Part shown: positions 17,699-26,352 of the stretch, piece after piece
How positions within the stretch are numbered: position 1 is the stretch's first letter
How the letters are laid out: every line of letters begins with the position of its first letter
From: Termitidicoccus mucosus
GTDB lineage: Bacteria; Verrucomicrobiota; Verrucomicrobiia; Opitutales; Opitutaceae
Direction of reading: 5' to 3'
Assembly: GCF_038725785.1 (NCBI RefSeq)
Contig: NZ_CP109796.1
Location: forward strand, 1,798,001 to 1,862,000
DNA length: 64,000 nucleotides
Notes under the pieces: model-generated
Told to the model about the DNA's origin: nothing
The model's database searches: none
Seen by the model: only the letters and a program-made list of their open reading frames with translations
Translations under genes and position numbers: made by a program

Positions 17699-18005
17699 AC
17701 GCCGGCGCGACCGCCATCGGCGGGCAACCGGTTCCGCCCGGGCATTTCACCCGCAACTTATTATAAGATTTTACCAACAAGCATATTGCAGTATTTTGCA
17801 TTTATATTTCAAATATAAAGTGTTCTTTTTTTGGCGTTATACAGCCCCGGGCGAATAATTATTTAAAATTCTCCATCGACTAGGCTGGCCCCCCGCCCTT
17901 TTTTAACAGGCGCATGAGCACATGATGGAAATCCGCGGGCAACACGCCGCGGACGCCGCCAGACAACGCATTCGATTTATTTTATATATCCGATGAACTA
18001 ATCTC
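17699..18005. other. AT-rich gene-free region with a 9+1+9 palindrome
   Basis: This 307-bp gap holds no credible coding frame. It is much more AT-rich than its surroundings and contains a perfect palindrome at 17801-17819 (TTTATATTT, C, AAATATAAA), followed by further AT-rich sequence to about 17875. It probably carries the promoter for the EEP-glpT-GH109-glpQ run; the palindrome is a candidate operator. No terminator for the regulator gene was seen. Confidence 0.5.
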
Positions 18006-19082
18006 ATGCAAAGCCCAGCTCCTGCCATGATCCCATATTCCCCAAACCTCCGACGCGCCCGACCCCGGGCTGCCCGCGCCGCCGGTTTTATCCGTCGCGC
18101 CCGCCTCGCGGTTGTGTTTGTCGGCGCGCTTTGTGCGGCGGGGTCTGGCTTCGCGGAACCGGTGCGCGTGCTCACGTTCAACATTCTCAGTTCCTATCTC
18201 GGCGCGGACAAGGCAGGCGTGGAGGAAACCCCGCGCGTCAAACGCTGGGAGAAACGCGCGCCGCTCGTCATCGAGGTGATGCGCGACCATCCCGACGGCA
18301 GCGGCCCCTACGACTTTATCGGCACGCAGGAAACAAGCATCGACCGGCGGCGCGCCGAGGCCGACCAGACGCGGCGGCTCGCGGACGCGATGCAGGGATA
18401 CGGTTCGCTTTATGAGCCATGCACCGGCCCGGCGCTGCGGCGTTTTTCGCTAAGCAACATGATCTTCTGGCGCAAGGACCGCTGGGAACTGGACGACGGC
18501 GACCACGGCACATTCTGGCTCTCAAGCACGCCGGACATCCCCGGCTCAAGCGACTGGAACGCGGACGGACAGCCCGAGAGCAAGCGTTGCGTCACCTACG
18601 GCCTCTTCCACGAAACCGGCCCCAAGGGCCGCACGGGACGACGCGTGTATTTCTACAACACGCACCTTTACGTGTTCTCCGAAGCCTCGCGCGAAAAGTC
18701 GGCGGCGCTCATCATGGAGCGCATCGCAAACCGCCGCGACAAACGCGCCGCGGTGCTCCTGACCGGCGACATGAACGCGCGCCAGTGGTCCGCCCCTGTG
18801 CGCCACTTCCGCGGCGAGACCGTCACGCTCGCCGGACGGACGCGCGCCGCTCCGTTCGCATTGCGCGACACCTACGCCGCGGCGCACCCCGGACAATCCG
18901 GCCTCGTCGCCGGCACCCGCGCCTCGCCCCCGCTTTTCGCGGACAAAATAGACTACATCTTCGCCAGCGACGATTTCATCACCGCCGGCGCCGGGCGCAT
19001 AGAAACCCATCACGGCGACCTTTGGCCGAGCGACCATTACCCCTACGAAACCGTGCTGGAATTCGCCGGAGACAAAAAATAA
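18006..19082 (+). CDS. Secreted endonuclease/exonuclease/phosphatase (EEP)-fold protein
   Basis: A 358-residue protein with a basic N-region and hydrophobic segment ending SGFAEP, so exported (a start at 18027 is also possible). All EEP/DNase I-fold active-site blocks are visible: TFNILS (Asn), FIGTQET (Glu), TGDMNA (Asp-Asn), DKIDYIFA (Asp) and PSDHYP (Asp-His). The family cuts phosphodiesters and phosphomonoesters, including nucleic acids, sphingomyelin and phosphoinositides. The position next to glpT and glpQ suggests a role in releasing phosphoesters, perhaps from phospholipid head groups, but a nuclease cannot be excluded. Confidence 0.82.
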   Translation: MQSPAPAMIPYSPNLRRARPRAARAAGFIRRARLAVVFVGALCAAGSGFAEPVRVLTFNILSSYLGADKAGVEETPRVKRWEKRAPLVIEVMRDHPDGSGPYDFIGTQETSIDRRRAEADQTRRLADAMQGYGSLYEPCTGPALRRFSLSNMIFWRKDRWELDDGDHGTFWLSSTPDIPGSSDWNADGQPESKRCVTYGLFHETGPKGRTGRRVYFYNTHLYVFSEASREKSAALIMERIANRRDKRAAVLLTGDMNARQWSAPVRHFRGETVTLAGRTRAAPFALRDTYAAAHPGQSGLVAGTRASPPLFADKIDYIFASDDFITAGAGRIETHHGDLWPSDHYPYETVLEFAGDKK

Positions 19083-19175
19083 CCGCCAAGGCATGACGCG
19101 GGAAAATCTCCGCATCCCATTTTTTCACCATCCAGCCCCTGCCCTTTCGCAACGAAACCACCGAAAACCAGAAAA

Positions 19176-20561
19176 ATGTCCCACCGCAACGCTCCCGCGT
19201 CCGAGTCCCGCCACGGATTGTTTTCCTTTCTCGCCCCCGCGCCGCACATCGCTCCGCTGCCGCCCGAAAAGATCGACCCGGCATACAAACGCCTGCGCTG
19301 GCAGGTGTTCGCCGGCATCTTCATCGGCTACGCCGCGTTTTATCTCGTGCGCAACAACCTCGCGCTCGCCATGCCCGACATTTTGAAAGAGTATCCGGGG
19401 CGCTTCACCAAGGCGCAGCTCGGCACCGGCCTCACCGCCGTCATCGTCGCCTACGGCCTGTCGAAATTCATCATGGGTTCCGTCTCCGACCGCAGCAACC
19501 CGCGCCGCTTCCTTCCGCTCGGCCTGCTGCTCTCGGCGGGCGTCATCGCCGTTTTCGGCAGCGTGAAGGCCGTGTATGCGTCGCTCGCTGTGATTGTCGC
19601 GCTCTCCGCGCTCAATGGCTGGGTCAACGGCATGGGCTGGCCGCCCTGCGGCAAGACGATGGTCCACTGGTACAGCTCGCGAGAGCGCGGCAGGGTCGTC
19701 TCCTTTTGGAACGTCGCGCATAACGTCGGCGGAATGCTTATCACCGGGATCGGCACTGCCGGCATGTTTCTTTTCCACGACTGGGGTGCGAAGTTTTATC
19801 TGAACGCCATTGTTGCCGCCGGCATCGCCGTGCTCGCCTGGTTTCTCATGCGCGACACCCCGCAAAGTTGCGGCCTGCCGCCGATCGAGGTGTATAAAAA
19901 CGACTACCCGCCCGCCTATTCAGCCCGCAACGAACGCGTGCTCTCCTTCCGCGAGATCTTTTTTCAAAACGTGTTCAACAACCCGGCGCTCTGGGCCATC
20001 GCGATCGCCAACGCCTTTGTGTATTTTGTCCGCTACGGCGTCGTGAGCTGGGTGCCCGTTTACCTGGAGACTGCGAAGCATCTTTCCGTCAAGGAATCCA
20101 GCATCGCGTGGTCGCTCTTCGAGTTCGCCGCCATCCCCGGCACGCTCCTGTGCGGCTGGGTGTCGGACAGGCTTTTCAAGGGCCGCCGCGCGCCCGCCAC
20201 CATATTGTTCATGGCGCTCACGCTCGTCGGCATCCTGCTGTATTGGATCAATATAAACGGCCCCGTGTGGCTTGATTATGTCGCGCTCTTCACCGCCGGC
20301 TTTTTCATCTACGGTCCGGTCATGCTCATCGGCCTGCACGCGCTCGAACTCGTCCCGAAAAAAGCCGCGGGCACCGCCGCCGGCTTCACCGGTTTATTCG
20401 GCAACACCATCGGCGGCGGCGCCGCCGGCGCCGGCGTCGGCTGGATAGCCGACCATTTTCAATGGCACGGCGTTTTCCTGACCATGACCGTCTGCTGCCT
20501 GCTCACCATGCTCTTCAGCGCCATGTCCCTCGGCGGCCGCCCGAAAGACACCGGCGCGTGA
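19176..20561 (+). CDS. glpT: Glycerol-3-phosphate:phosphate antiporter, GlpT-like
   Basis: A 461-residue, 12-helix MFS protein of the OPA family. The two substrate-binding arginines appear in FYLVRNNLALAMP and FVYFVRYGVVSWVP, matching the Arg45 and Arg269 contexts of E. coli GlpT, with GWPPCGKTMVHWYSSRERG and SFWNVAHNVGG between them. It should import glycerol-3-phosphate in exchange for phosphate. The next-but-one gene is glpQ, the classical partner that makes the substrate in the periplasm. It is clearly different from the OPA protein at 8945, so the locus has two such carriers. Confidence 0.9.
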   Translation: MSHRNAPASESRHGLFSFLAPAPHIAPLPPEKIDPAYKRLRWQVFAGIFIGYAAFYLVRNNLALAMPDILKEYPGRFTKAQLGTGLTAVIVAYGLSKFIMGSVSDRSNPRRFLPLGLLLSAGVIAVFGSVKAVYASLAVIVALSALNGWVNGMGWPPCGKTMVHWYSSRERGRVVSFWNVAHNVGGMLITGIGTAGMFLFHDWGAKFYLNAIVAAGIAVLAWFLMRDTPQSCGLPPIEVYKNDYPPAYSARNERVLSFREIFFQNVFNNPALWAIAIANAFVYFVRYGVVSWVPVYLETAKHLSVKESSIAWSLFEFAAIPGTLLCGWVSDRLFKGRRAPATILFMALTLVGILLYWININGPVWLDYVALFTAGFFIYGPVMLIGLHALELVPKKAAGTAAGFTGLFGNTIGGGAAGAGVGWIADHFQWHGVFLTMTVCCLLTMLFSAMSLGGRPKDTGA

Positions 20562-20666
20562 GCGCGCGGGCATTGTTTTTCACCGTGGATATGTGGTGAT
20601 TCCCAGGCATGTAATATGGGTTCCTCGTTATTTCGGGTGGCTGAGAAATCAGAAATTATATTTATT

Positions 20667-22118
20667 ATGAAATATACAACCCAGGCCGCATTGCCCCCGC
20701 CCCGCCCTGCCCCCGCCGCCGGCTCCCGTCGCGACTTCCTCAAAAGCGCCGCCCTCGGCGCCGCCGCGCTCGCCGGCGGCCTGCCCCTCGCCGCCGCCAG
20801 CGACGGTCCGCTCTCCGCCACCCGCCCGCGCAAGCCCGGCCTCAAACCCGTCCACGACCTGACCACTCCGCCTCTGGAAAAGGTCCGCGTCGGCGTCATC
20901 GGTCTCGGCCGCGGAGGCAGCCTCGTGCGCGACATGGCCGGCCTCGATTTCGTCGAGATCGCCGCGTTGTGCGACCTCCGCCAGGACCGCGTCGAGCGCG
21001 CCCTCGCCCATATCCGCGCCGGGTCCTCCGCGCAGCCGAGACTCTATGTCGGCGACGAGCGCGCATGGGAAAAACTCGTCGATCAGGACAACCTCGATGT
21101 CGTTTATGTTGCGACACCCTGGGAGTGGCATGTGCCGATGGCCGTCCGCGCGATGGAGCGCGGCAGGCACGCCTTCGTCGAGGTCTCCGCCGCCGTGACG
21201 GTGGATGAGTGCTGGGAGTTGGTTGATACCTCCGAGCGCACGCAGCGCCATTGCGTGATTTTGGAAAACTGCTGCTATGGCCAGAGCGAGTTGTTCGTGC
21301 TCAACCTCGTCCGCCAGGGCGTCTTTGGCGAATTGAAGCATGCCGAGTGCGCTTATATACACGAGTTGCGCGACATGCTCTTCAACCTCGACTCCGAAGG
21401 CAACTGGCGGCGCGCGTATCATAAAAAACTCGATGGCAACCTCTATCCCACGCACGGCCTCGGCCCTGTCGCCCGCTACCTCGGCATCGGGCGCGGCGAT
21501 CAGTTCAAGAGCATTGTCTCCGTCAGCTCCGGGGAGCACGGTCTCTCCAAATGGTTGCGCGAGAAAAACCCCAACGCCGGCCGCCACGCCGGCGAACGCT
21601 ACCGCTGCGGCGACATCAACACCTCCATTATCAAGACCGAGCTGGGTCGCACCATCATGGTGCAGCACGACGTCGTCAGCCCGCGCCCCTACAGCCGCAT
21701 CAACGCCCTCAGCGGCACCGATGCCACCTTCTTCGACTATCCCGCCCGCCTCGCGCTCGACGAGCCCGCGCGCCTCGATCTCGGTCTGAAGTCGAAAAAC
21801 AGCCATGCCTGGCTCGGCAACGAGGACATGGCGAAAATGCGCGAGCGCTTCACGCACCCGCTGGTCCGCGAGTTGTGGGCGAAGGCGAAGGGCGCGGGCC
21901 ACGGCGGCATGGATTACCTGATGAATCACCGCCTGCTCGACTGCGTCCGCCGCGGCGCAACGCCCGACCTCACGGTCTATGACGCCGCCGCGTGGAGCAG
22001 CATCCTGGAGCTTTCGGTGCGCTCGGTCGGGCAGGACGGCGCGCCGGTGACCATCCCCGATTTCACGCGCGGCGCGTGGAAAACCCTTCGCCCCGCCGCC
22101 GACCCGCTTGGCGCGTAG
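20667..22118 (+). CDS. Gfo/Idh/MocA-family protein, GH109-like alpha-N-acetylgalactosaminidase, Tat-exported
   Basis: A 483-residue protein from the ATG at 20667 (the frame opens at 20616). It begins with a Tat signal (SRRDFLKSAALGAAALAGG). Then comes a Rossmann domain (VRVGVIGLGRGG), ATPWEWHVPMA, and the GH109 hallmarks FVEVSAAVTVDECW, ENCCYG and NLYPTHGLGPVARYL. GH109 enzymes use tightly bound NAD to remove alpha-linked GalNAc, and export with the cofactor through Tat fits. Activity could differ in this large family. It sits between glpT and glpQ, an unexpected place that suggests shared regulation or a GalNAc-bearing phosphoglycan substrate. Confidence 0.85.
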   Translation: MKYTTQAALPPPRPAPAAGSRRDFLKSAALGAAALAGGLPLAAASDGPLSATRPRKPGLKPVHDLTTPPLEKVRVGVIGLGRGGSLVRDMAGLDFVEIAALCDLRQDRVERALAHIRAGSSAQPRLYVGDERAWEKLVDQDNLDVVYVATPWEWHVPMAVRAMERGRHAFVEVSAAVTVDECWELVDTSERTQRHCVILENCCYGQSELFVLNLVRQGVFGELKHAECAYIHELRDMLFNLDSEGNWRRAYHKKLDGNLYPTHGLGPVARYLGIGRGDQFKSIVSVSSGEHGLSKWLREKNPNAGRHAGERYRCGDINTSIIKTELGRTIMVQHDVVSPRPYSRINALSGTDATFFDYPARLALDEPARLDLGLKSKNSHAWLGNEDMAKMRERFTHPLVRELWAKAKGAGHGGMDYLMNHRLLDCVRRGATPDLTVYDAAAWSSILELSVRSVGQDGAPVTIPDFTRGAWKTLRPAADPLGA

Positions 22119-22170
22119 GACGCGGAACTCCACGCGGCCGGATTCTCAATTCAGTCAATCAACCCAAGTC

Positions 22171-23157
22171 ATGAAAAACACAATACTGACAACATTGGTA
22201 ATGCTCGCGGCCGCCTTCGCGGCGGAAGCGACCGTGGAGGGCGCGGAGCGGCCCGTGGTCATCGCGCACCGCGGCGCCAGCGGCTACGTCGTCGAGCACA
22301 CGCTCCCGGCCAAGGCGATGGCCCACGCGATGGGCGCCGATTATATAGAACAGGATGTCGTGCTCAGCAAGGACGGCGTCCTCGTCGTGCTGCACGACAT
22401 TTATCTGGAGGCCGTCACCGACGTCGCCGCGCGCTTCCCGGAACGCCGGCACGAGGACGGGCGCTTTTACGCGCTCGACTTCACGCTGGCCGAGTTGAAA
22501 CAACTGCAATTGAACGAGCGGCTCAACACCAAGACCGGCCGGCAGGCGCTCCCCGGACGCTTTCCCGGCGGCGCGGGCTTGTTTCATATTTCCACCTTCG
22601 AGGAGGAACTCCGTTTTATACAAGGCTTGAACAAAAGCACCGGGCGCGAGGCCGGCGTGTATGTGGAAATAAAATCCCCCGACTGGCACCGCAAGCAAGG
22701 CGCGGATGTCAGCCGCGCGACCGTGGACATGCTGCGGCGTTACGGCTACGCCAAAAAAACCGACAAGTGCTGGATCCAGTGCTTCGAGTGGGATGAGGTG
22801 CGGCGCGTGCGCGAGGAACTCGGCTGGGAGGGCCGGCTGCTGTTGTTGATGAGCAAGAACCCCAAGCCCGGCATGCTGGAGGACGTGGCCAAAGTCGCCG
22901 ACGGCATCGGTCCGTCGATCAAGCAGATCGCGACCGGCAAGACCCCCGCCGAACGCAAACTCACGCCCCTTGTCCGCCAGGCCCGCGCGCTCGGCCTCGC
23001 GGTTCATCCCTACACCGTGCGCCGCGACGAACTCCCCGCCTGGGCGGCGTCCGCGGACGAACTTCACGAGGTGATTTTCCGCGATGCAAAGGCGGACGGC
23101 GTGTTCACCGACTTCCCCGATCTCACGCGGCAATGGATCGACCGGCATTCAAACTGA
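22171..23157 (+). CDS. glpQ: Glycerophosphodiester phosphodiesterase GlpQ, exported
   Basis: A 328-residue protein; the start at 22171 gives a signal peptide (MKNTILTTLVMLAAAFAAEA). GDPD catalytic motifs are intact: IAHRGASG, VVEHTLPA, DYIEQDVVLSKDG, LVVLHD. The segment with FHISTFEEEL and YVEIKSP is typical of the E. coli periplasmic GlpQ type rather than the shorter GDPD at 15766. It should release glycerol-3-phosphate from deacylated phospholipids for uptake by GlpT. It is 52 bp after the GH109-like gene and ends just before a 122-bp repeat element. Confidence 0.92.
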   Translation: MKNTILTTLVMLAAAFAAEATVEGAERPVVIAHRGASGYVVEHTLPAKAMAHAMGADYIEQDVVLSKDGVLVVLHDIYLEAVTDVAARFPERRHEDGRFYALDFTLAELKQLQLNERLNTKTGRQALPGRFPGGAGLFHISTFEEELRFIQGLNKSTGREAGVYVEIKSPDWHRKQGADVSRATVDMLRRYGYAKKTDKCWIQCFEWDEVRRVREELGWEGRLLLLMSKNPKPGMLEDVAKVADGIGPSIKQIATGKTPAERKLTPLVRQARALGLAVHPYTVRRDELPAWAASADELHEVIFRDAKADGVFTDFPDLTRQWIDRHSN

Positions 23158-23190
23158 TGCCCGCGGTCCGATTGTGACCTTGCAGGCTCT

Positions 23191-23312
23191 TATGGTATTT
23201 TCTCTCAACATTGTCCCAAATGGCAGGGCGAGGCGTCCCCGCCGAGCCGCGGCTCAGCCGGAGGCTTCGCCCTACCGGGGCTGCCGCGCCACTGTTAAAT
23301 GAAAACATTATA
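23191..23312. mobile_element. 122-bp MITE-like element, copy 1
   Basis: The ends are inverted repeats: left TATGGTATTTTCTCTCAACA and right TTAAATGAAAACATTATAG (as read on the plus strand). The core 23222-23276 is a GC-rich palindrome (GGCAGGGCGAGGCG ... TTCGCCCTACC). A second copy of the same length and sequence plan lies at 41935-42056. It has no coding capacity. It is inserted between glpQ and the metallophosphoesterase gene. Confidence 0.68.
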
Positions 23313-23430
23313 GTTATCACGCGGAGATACGACGATGAAGCCATTTCATGCCCCGTGTCTCCGCGTGGGACCATCAACACCCCGATGCCCGGGTATTAAA
23401 ATCCGTCTTGATCCCGAAATGATATAAATC

Positions 23431-25368
23431 ATGAAACACCGCATCCTCTTCCTCCTCGTCGCCGCCCTTCTGCTTTCGTTCGGCGCGCCCGTCTTCGGGA
23501 ACTCCGATGCCGTCACCGGCCCCGACTTCAGGACGCTTTCCTTCCAAAACGGCCTCGACGGCTACGCCGGCGCCGTCGAAGCGAGCCTCGTCATGCGCGA
23601 CGACGGAGCCGCGCTCACGCCCAAGACCCCCGCCATCTGGATTTCGGTCTCCCATGACGCCGACACCGGCAAGATAAAAAACGTCGCCCAGGCCCTCGCA
23701 CGCTTCGACGGCATCTTCGGCGGCGCGCCCGGCCAAATCCTGCCCGGCTCCCCCATCGTCAGCGCCACCCTTCGCCTGCGCACCGGTCCCTCCCGCGGCG
23801 CCGGCAGCGGCCAGCGGCTCATCCTCCACCGCATGTTGCTCCCTTGGACGGACGACGCCCGATGGGACTCCCGCGCATGGGGCAGCAACGGCGTCCAGCC
23901 CGACGACATCGAGGCCGCCGCCGACACCGCCACCGCCGGCACCCTCAGCAACAACAACACCTCCTACGACCTCAACGTCACCGAATCCCTCCGCGCCTGG
24001 TCCGCCGGCGAGCCAAACCACGGCTGGCTCCTCCAGCACGAAATTCTCGGCGCATTGAACGCCCTGCCGAACGCCTCCACCAACGCCCTCGCCATCCTCT
24101 CCTCCCTCGCCCCCGACACCGGCGCGCGGCACCGCCCGTGCCTCACCGTCACCTACGACGCCAACCCCGCCAACCGCGCCCCCTCCGCCGTCCAGCCCGC
24201 AACCGCGCGCGATGCCGGCGTCGCCCGGCTCTCCCTCCGCGCCGACGATCCCGACGGCGGCCCGCTCACCGTCACCTTCCTCGCCCGCCGCCAACCCGCC
24301 GCCGGGCGCGACTTCCAAATCATCCTCCTCCCCGACACGCAATACTACGCCCGGAAACGCAAGGGCGGCGCCCCGGAAATGTTCCACGCCCAGACGGACT
24401 GGATCGTCCGCCACGCTCAACCCGACAACATCGCCTGCGTCCTCCACCTCGGTGACATCACCGATCGCGGCGACATGCAGGAATACGAATGGACCAACGC
24501 CAGCCAGGCCATGTATCACCTCGAAAATCCCAAGGCCACCGGACGCCAGCCCGACGGCATCCCCTACTGCCTCGCCGTCGGAAACCACGACCAGCGCAAA
24601 GCCGGCGACGGCGCCTGGGACGGCCCCGCCATCCTGTTCAACAAATATTTCGGCGCCGGCCATTTCGAAGACAAAGGCTACTACGGCGGCCGCCACGGAA
24701 ACGACAATAACAACTATTATATAAAATTCGACGCCGGCGCCGAGAAATTCATTGTCGTCAGCCTTGAATACAAAGCCGCCTCCACGCGGCCCGAAGTGCT
24801 CAAATGGGCCGATGACATATTAAAGCGGCACGCCTCGCGCCGCGCCATCATCATCACGCACGCCGCCCTCCGCCCCGGCGTCCAGTCCGAATTTTGCCCC
24901 GACGGCGCCGCCGCTTACAAAGCCCTCCGCCACCACAAAAATCTCATGCTCATCATCGGCGGGCACATCACCGGCGAGGGCCGCCGCACCGCCACTTTTC
25001 ACGGCGCCACCGTCCACGGCATCCTCATGGATTTCCAGGGCGACGCGCTCGGCGGCAACGGCCACCTCGGCGTCCTCACCCTCTCGCCGCGCGCCAACAA
25101 AATCCACGTCGGGATCTATTCCCCCGTCACTCAAAAATGGCGGACCTACAACGACGCCGACTACACGCTCGATTACGACTTTGGCGCGAAAATCGAGCCC
25201 TTTGTCAAAGTCGCCACCACCGAGGTCCCTTCCGGCACGACGGCAAGCTGCCGCTTGGAAAACATGGATGGCTTGGCCACCTACGAATGGCTCGCCGAAA
25301 TCAACGACCAGGGCAAAATCACCCGCACCGCCATTCATTCCATCCTGCCCGCCACGTTGGAAAAATAA
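23431..25368 (+). CDS. Exported DNRLRE-metallophosphoesterase
   Basis: A 645-residue protein with a signal peptide (MKHRILFLLVAALLLSFGAPVFG). Residues about 30-245 form a DNRLRE/CBM96-like beta domain (SATLRLRTG, WTDDARWDSRAWG, YDLNVTESLRAWSAG). Residues about 290-560 form a calcineurin-like phosphoesterase with LLPDTQYY, LHLGDITDRGD, VGNHDQ, IITHAAL and GGHITGEG; the last block has Thr where GHxH is usual. A short beta tail follows. It should hydrolyse phosphate esters at the cell surface or outside. It is the last plus-strand gene of the phosphoester block. Confidence 0.86.
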   Translation: MKHRILFLLVAALLLSFGAPVFGNSDAVTGPDFRTLSFQNGLDGYAGAVEASLVMRDDGAALTPKTPAIWISVSHDADTGKIKNVAQALARFDGIFGGAPGQILPGSPIVSATLRLRTGPSRGAGSGQRLILHRMLLPWTDDARWDSRAWGSNGVQPDDIEAAADTATAGTLSNNNTSYDLNVTESLRAWSAGEPNHGWLLQHEILGALNALPNASTNALAILSSLAPDTGARHRPCLTVTYDANPANRAPSAVQPATARDAGVARLSLRADDPDGGPLTVTFLARRQPAAGRDFQIILLPDTQYYARKRKGGAPEMFHAQTDWIVRHAQPDNIACVLHLGDITDRGDMQEYEWTNASQAMYHLENPKATGRQPDGIPYCLAVGNHDQRKAGDGAWDGPAILFNKYFGAGHFEDKGYYGGRHGNDNNNYYIKFDAGAEKFIVVSLEYKAASTRPEVLKWADDILKRHASRRAIIITHAALRPGVQSEFCPDGAAAYKALRHHKNLMLIIGGHITGEGRRTATFHGATVHGILMDFQGDALGGNGHLGVLTLSPRANKIHVGIYSPVTQKWRTYNDADYTLDYDFGAKIEPFVKVATTEVPSGTTASCRLENMDGLATYEWLAEINDQGKITRTAIHSILPATLEK

Positions 25369-25415
25369 AAACGCGGCCGGCCTGGATGCTCTGCCGTGGG
25401 AGTTCCATGATCAGC

Positions 25416-25470
25416 GGTAGGGCGAGGTGTCCCGCCGAGCCGCGGCTCGGCGGGACGCCTCGGCCCTACC
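25416..25470. repeat. 55-bp near-perfect GC-rich palindrome
   Basis: The left arm opens GGTAGGGCGAGGTGTCCCGC and the right arm is its near-exact complement, closing GGACGCCTCGGCCCTACC, with GAGCCGCGGCTC at the centre; one bulge and one G-T mismatch. It belongs to the same core family as 8347-8400, 23222-23276 and 41965-42020. The following sequence (CACGGAGGCCGTCC, then ATTTCGTTTCATAATTGGCAT) resembles the right end of the element at 38907-39110. It lies between convergent genes and could terminate both. Confidence 0.7.
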
Positions 25471-25609
25471 TGATACGACACGGAGGCCGTCCATCCAGCA
25501 AAAGCGGCATTTCGTTTCATAATTGGCATAAAATGCCCCATTACTTGACGGACCGGCGCCGGATGTTCACCCGGGGAGAGAGGCGCGGCGCAGCCAGGGC
25601 ATGCCGCCC

Positions 25610-26278
25610 TCAGATATGGCCGAACACCTCGCTGGCGTCGAAACGCACTTTCTTGAGTTTCGCGTATTTGTCCCCCTCGCCGCGATAACCGGCGGCGCAG
25701 GCGACCAGCGTGGCGAGCCCTTTTTCCTTGAGCCCGAGAATCTCGTCGTATTTCGGAGCCTCGATCCCGCCCAGCGGGCAGGTGTCGATGCCGAGCAACG
25801 CCGCCGCCGTTGTGAACTGGCCGAGCGCGATAAAGATCTGGTTGGCTTGGATGATGTCGAGCGCGCCGTTCTTCGCCGTCTGGGTGACAAAGCCCTCCAG
25901 CATTTGCTGGAATCCGGCGAGCGCGGATTTATCCACGCCGCGCACCTCGGCCATGCGGTCGATGTTCTTGCGCACGTAGTCCACGCCGATGTTTTTGCGC
26001 AGGGTAAACACCACCAGGTGCGAGCAGTCGGCGACTTGCGACTGGCCGTGCGACACCGGCACCAGCCTGGCGCGCACCGCCGGATCGGTGACGACGATGA
26101 ACTTCCACGGTTGCAGGCCCATCGACGAGGGCGTGAGCCGCAGCACCTCCTCCAGCGTCGCCCACGTGTCGGCGGGGATTTTTTTCGACGCGTCGAATTG
26201 TTTCGTGGCGTATCTCCAGTTGAGCGCGGCGAGCAGTTGCCCGCTGCTGATCGGTTCGAGTTTGTCTGTGGTTGTCAT
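25610..26278 (-). CDS. NAD(P)H-dependent nitroreductase family oxidoreductase (NfsB-like)
   Basis: A 222-residue FMN-dependent nitroreductase. The start at 26278 (MTTTDKLEPISS) is preferred over the frame opening at 26356. FMN-binding features are RYATKQFDASKKI near the N-terminus, LTPSSMGLQPWKFIVV (about 45-60), and a late ALLGIDTCPLGGIE plus GYRGEGDKYAKLKKVRF. Members reduce nitroaromatics, quinones or dihydropteridines in the cytoplasm. The gene follows the ene-reductase gene by 74 bp on the same strand, so they may form a redox or detoxification pair. Confidence 0.88.
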   Translation of the reverse strand: MTTTDKLEPISSGQLLAALNWRYATKQFDASKKIPADTWATLEEVLRLTPSSMGLQPWKFIVVTDPAVRARLVPVSHGQSQVADCSHLVVFTLRKNIGVDYVRKNIDRMAEVRGVDKSALAGFQQMLEGFVTQTAKNGALDIIQANQIFIALGQFTTAAALLGIDTCPLGGIEAPKYDEILGLKEKGLATLVACAAGYRGEGDKYAKLKKVRFDASEVFGHI

Positions 26279-26352
26279 GGTAAGAAACTTCTCCGGCGGG
26301 CCGCGCCCGTGTCCCCGCGGCAATGCAATGGACGGCGGGGCACGGACGCGCC

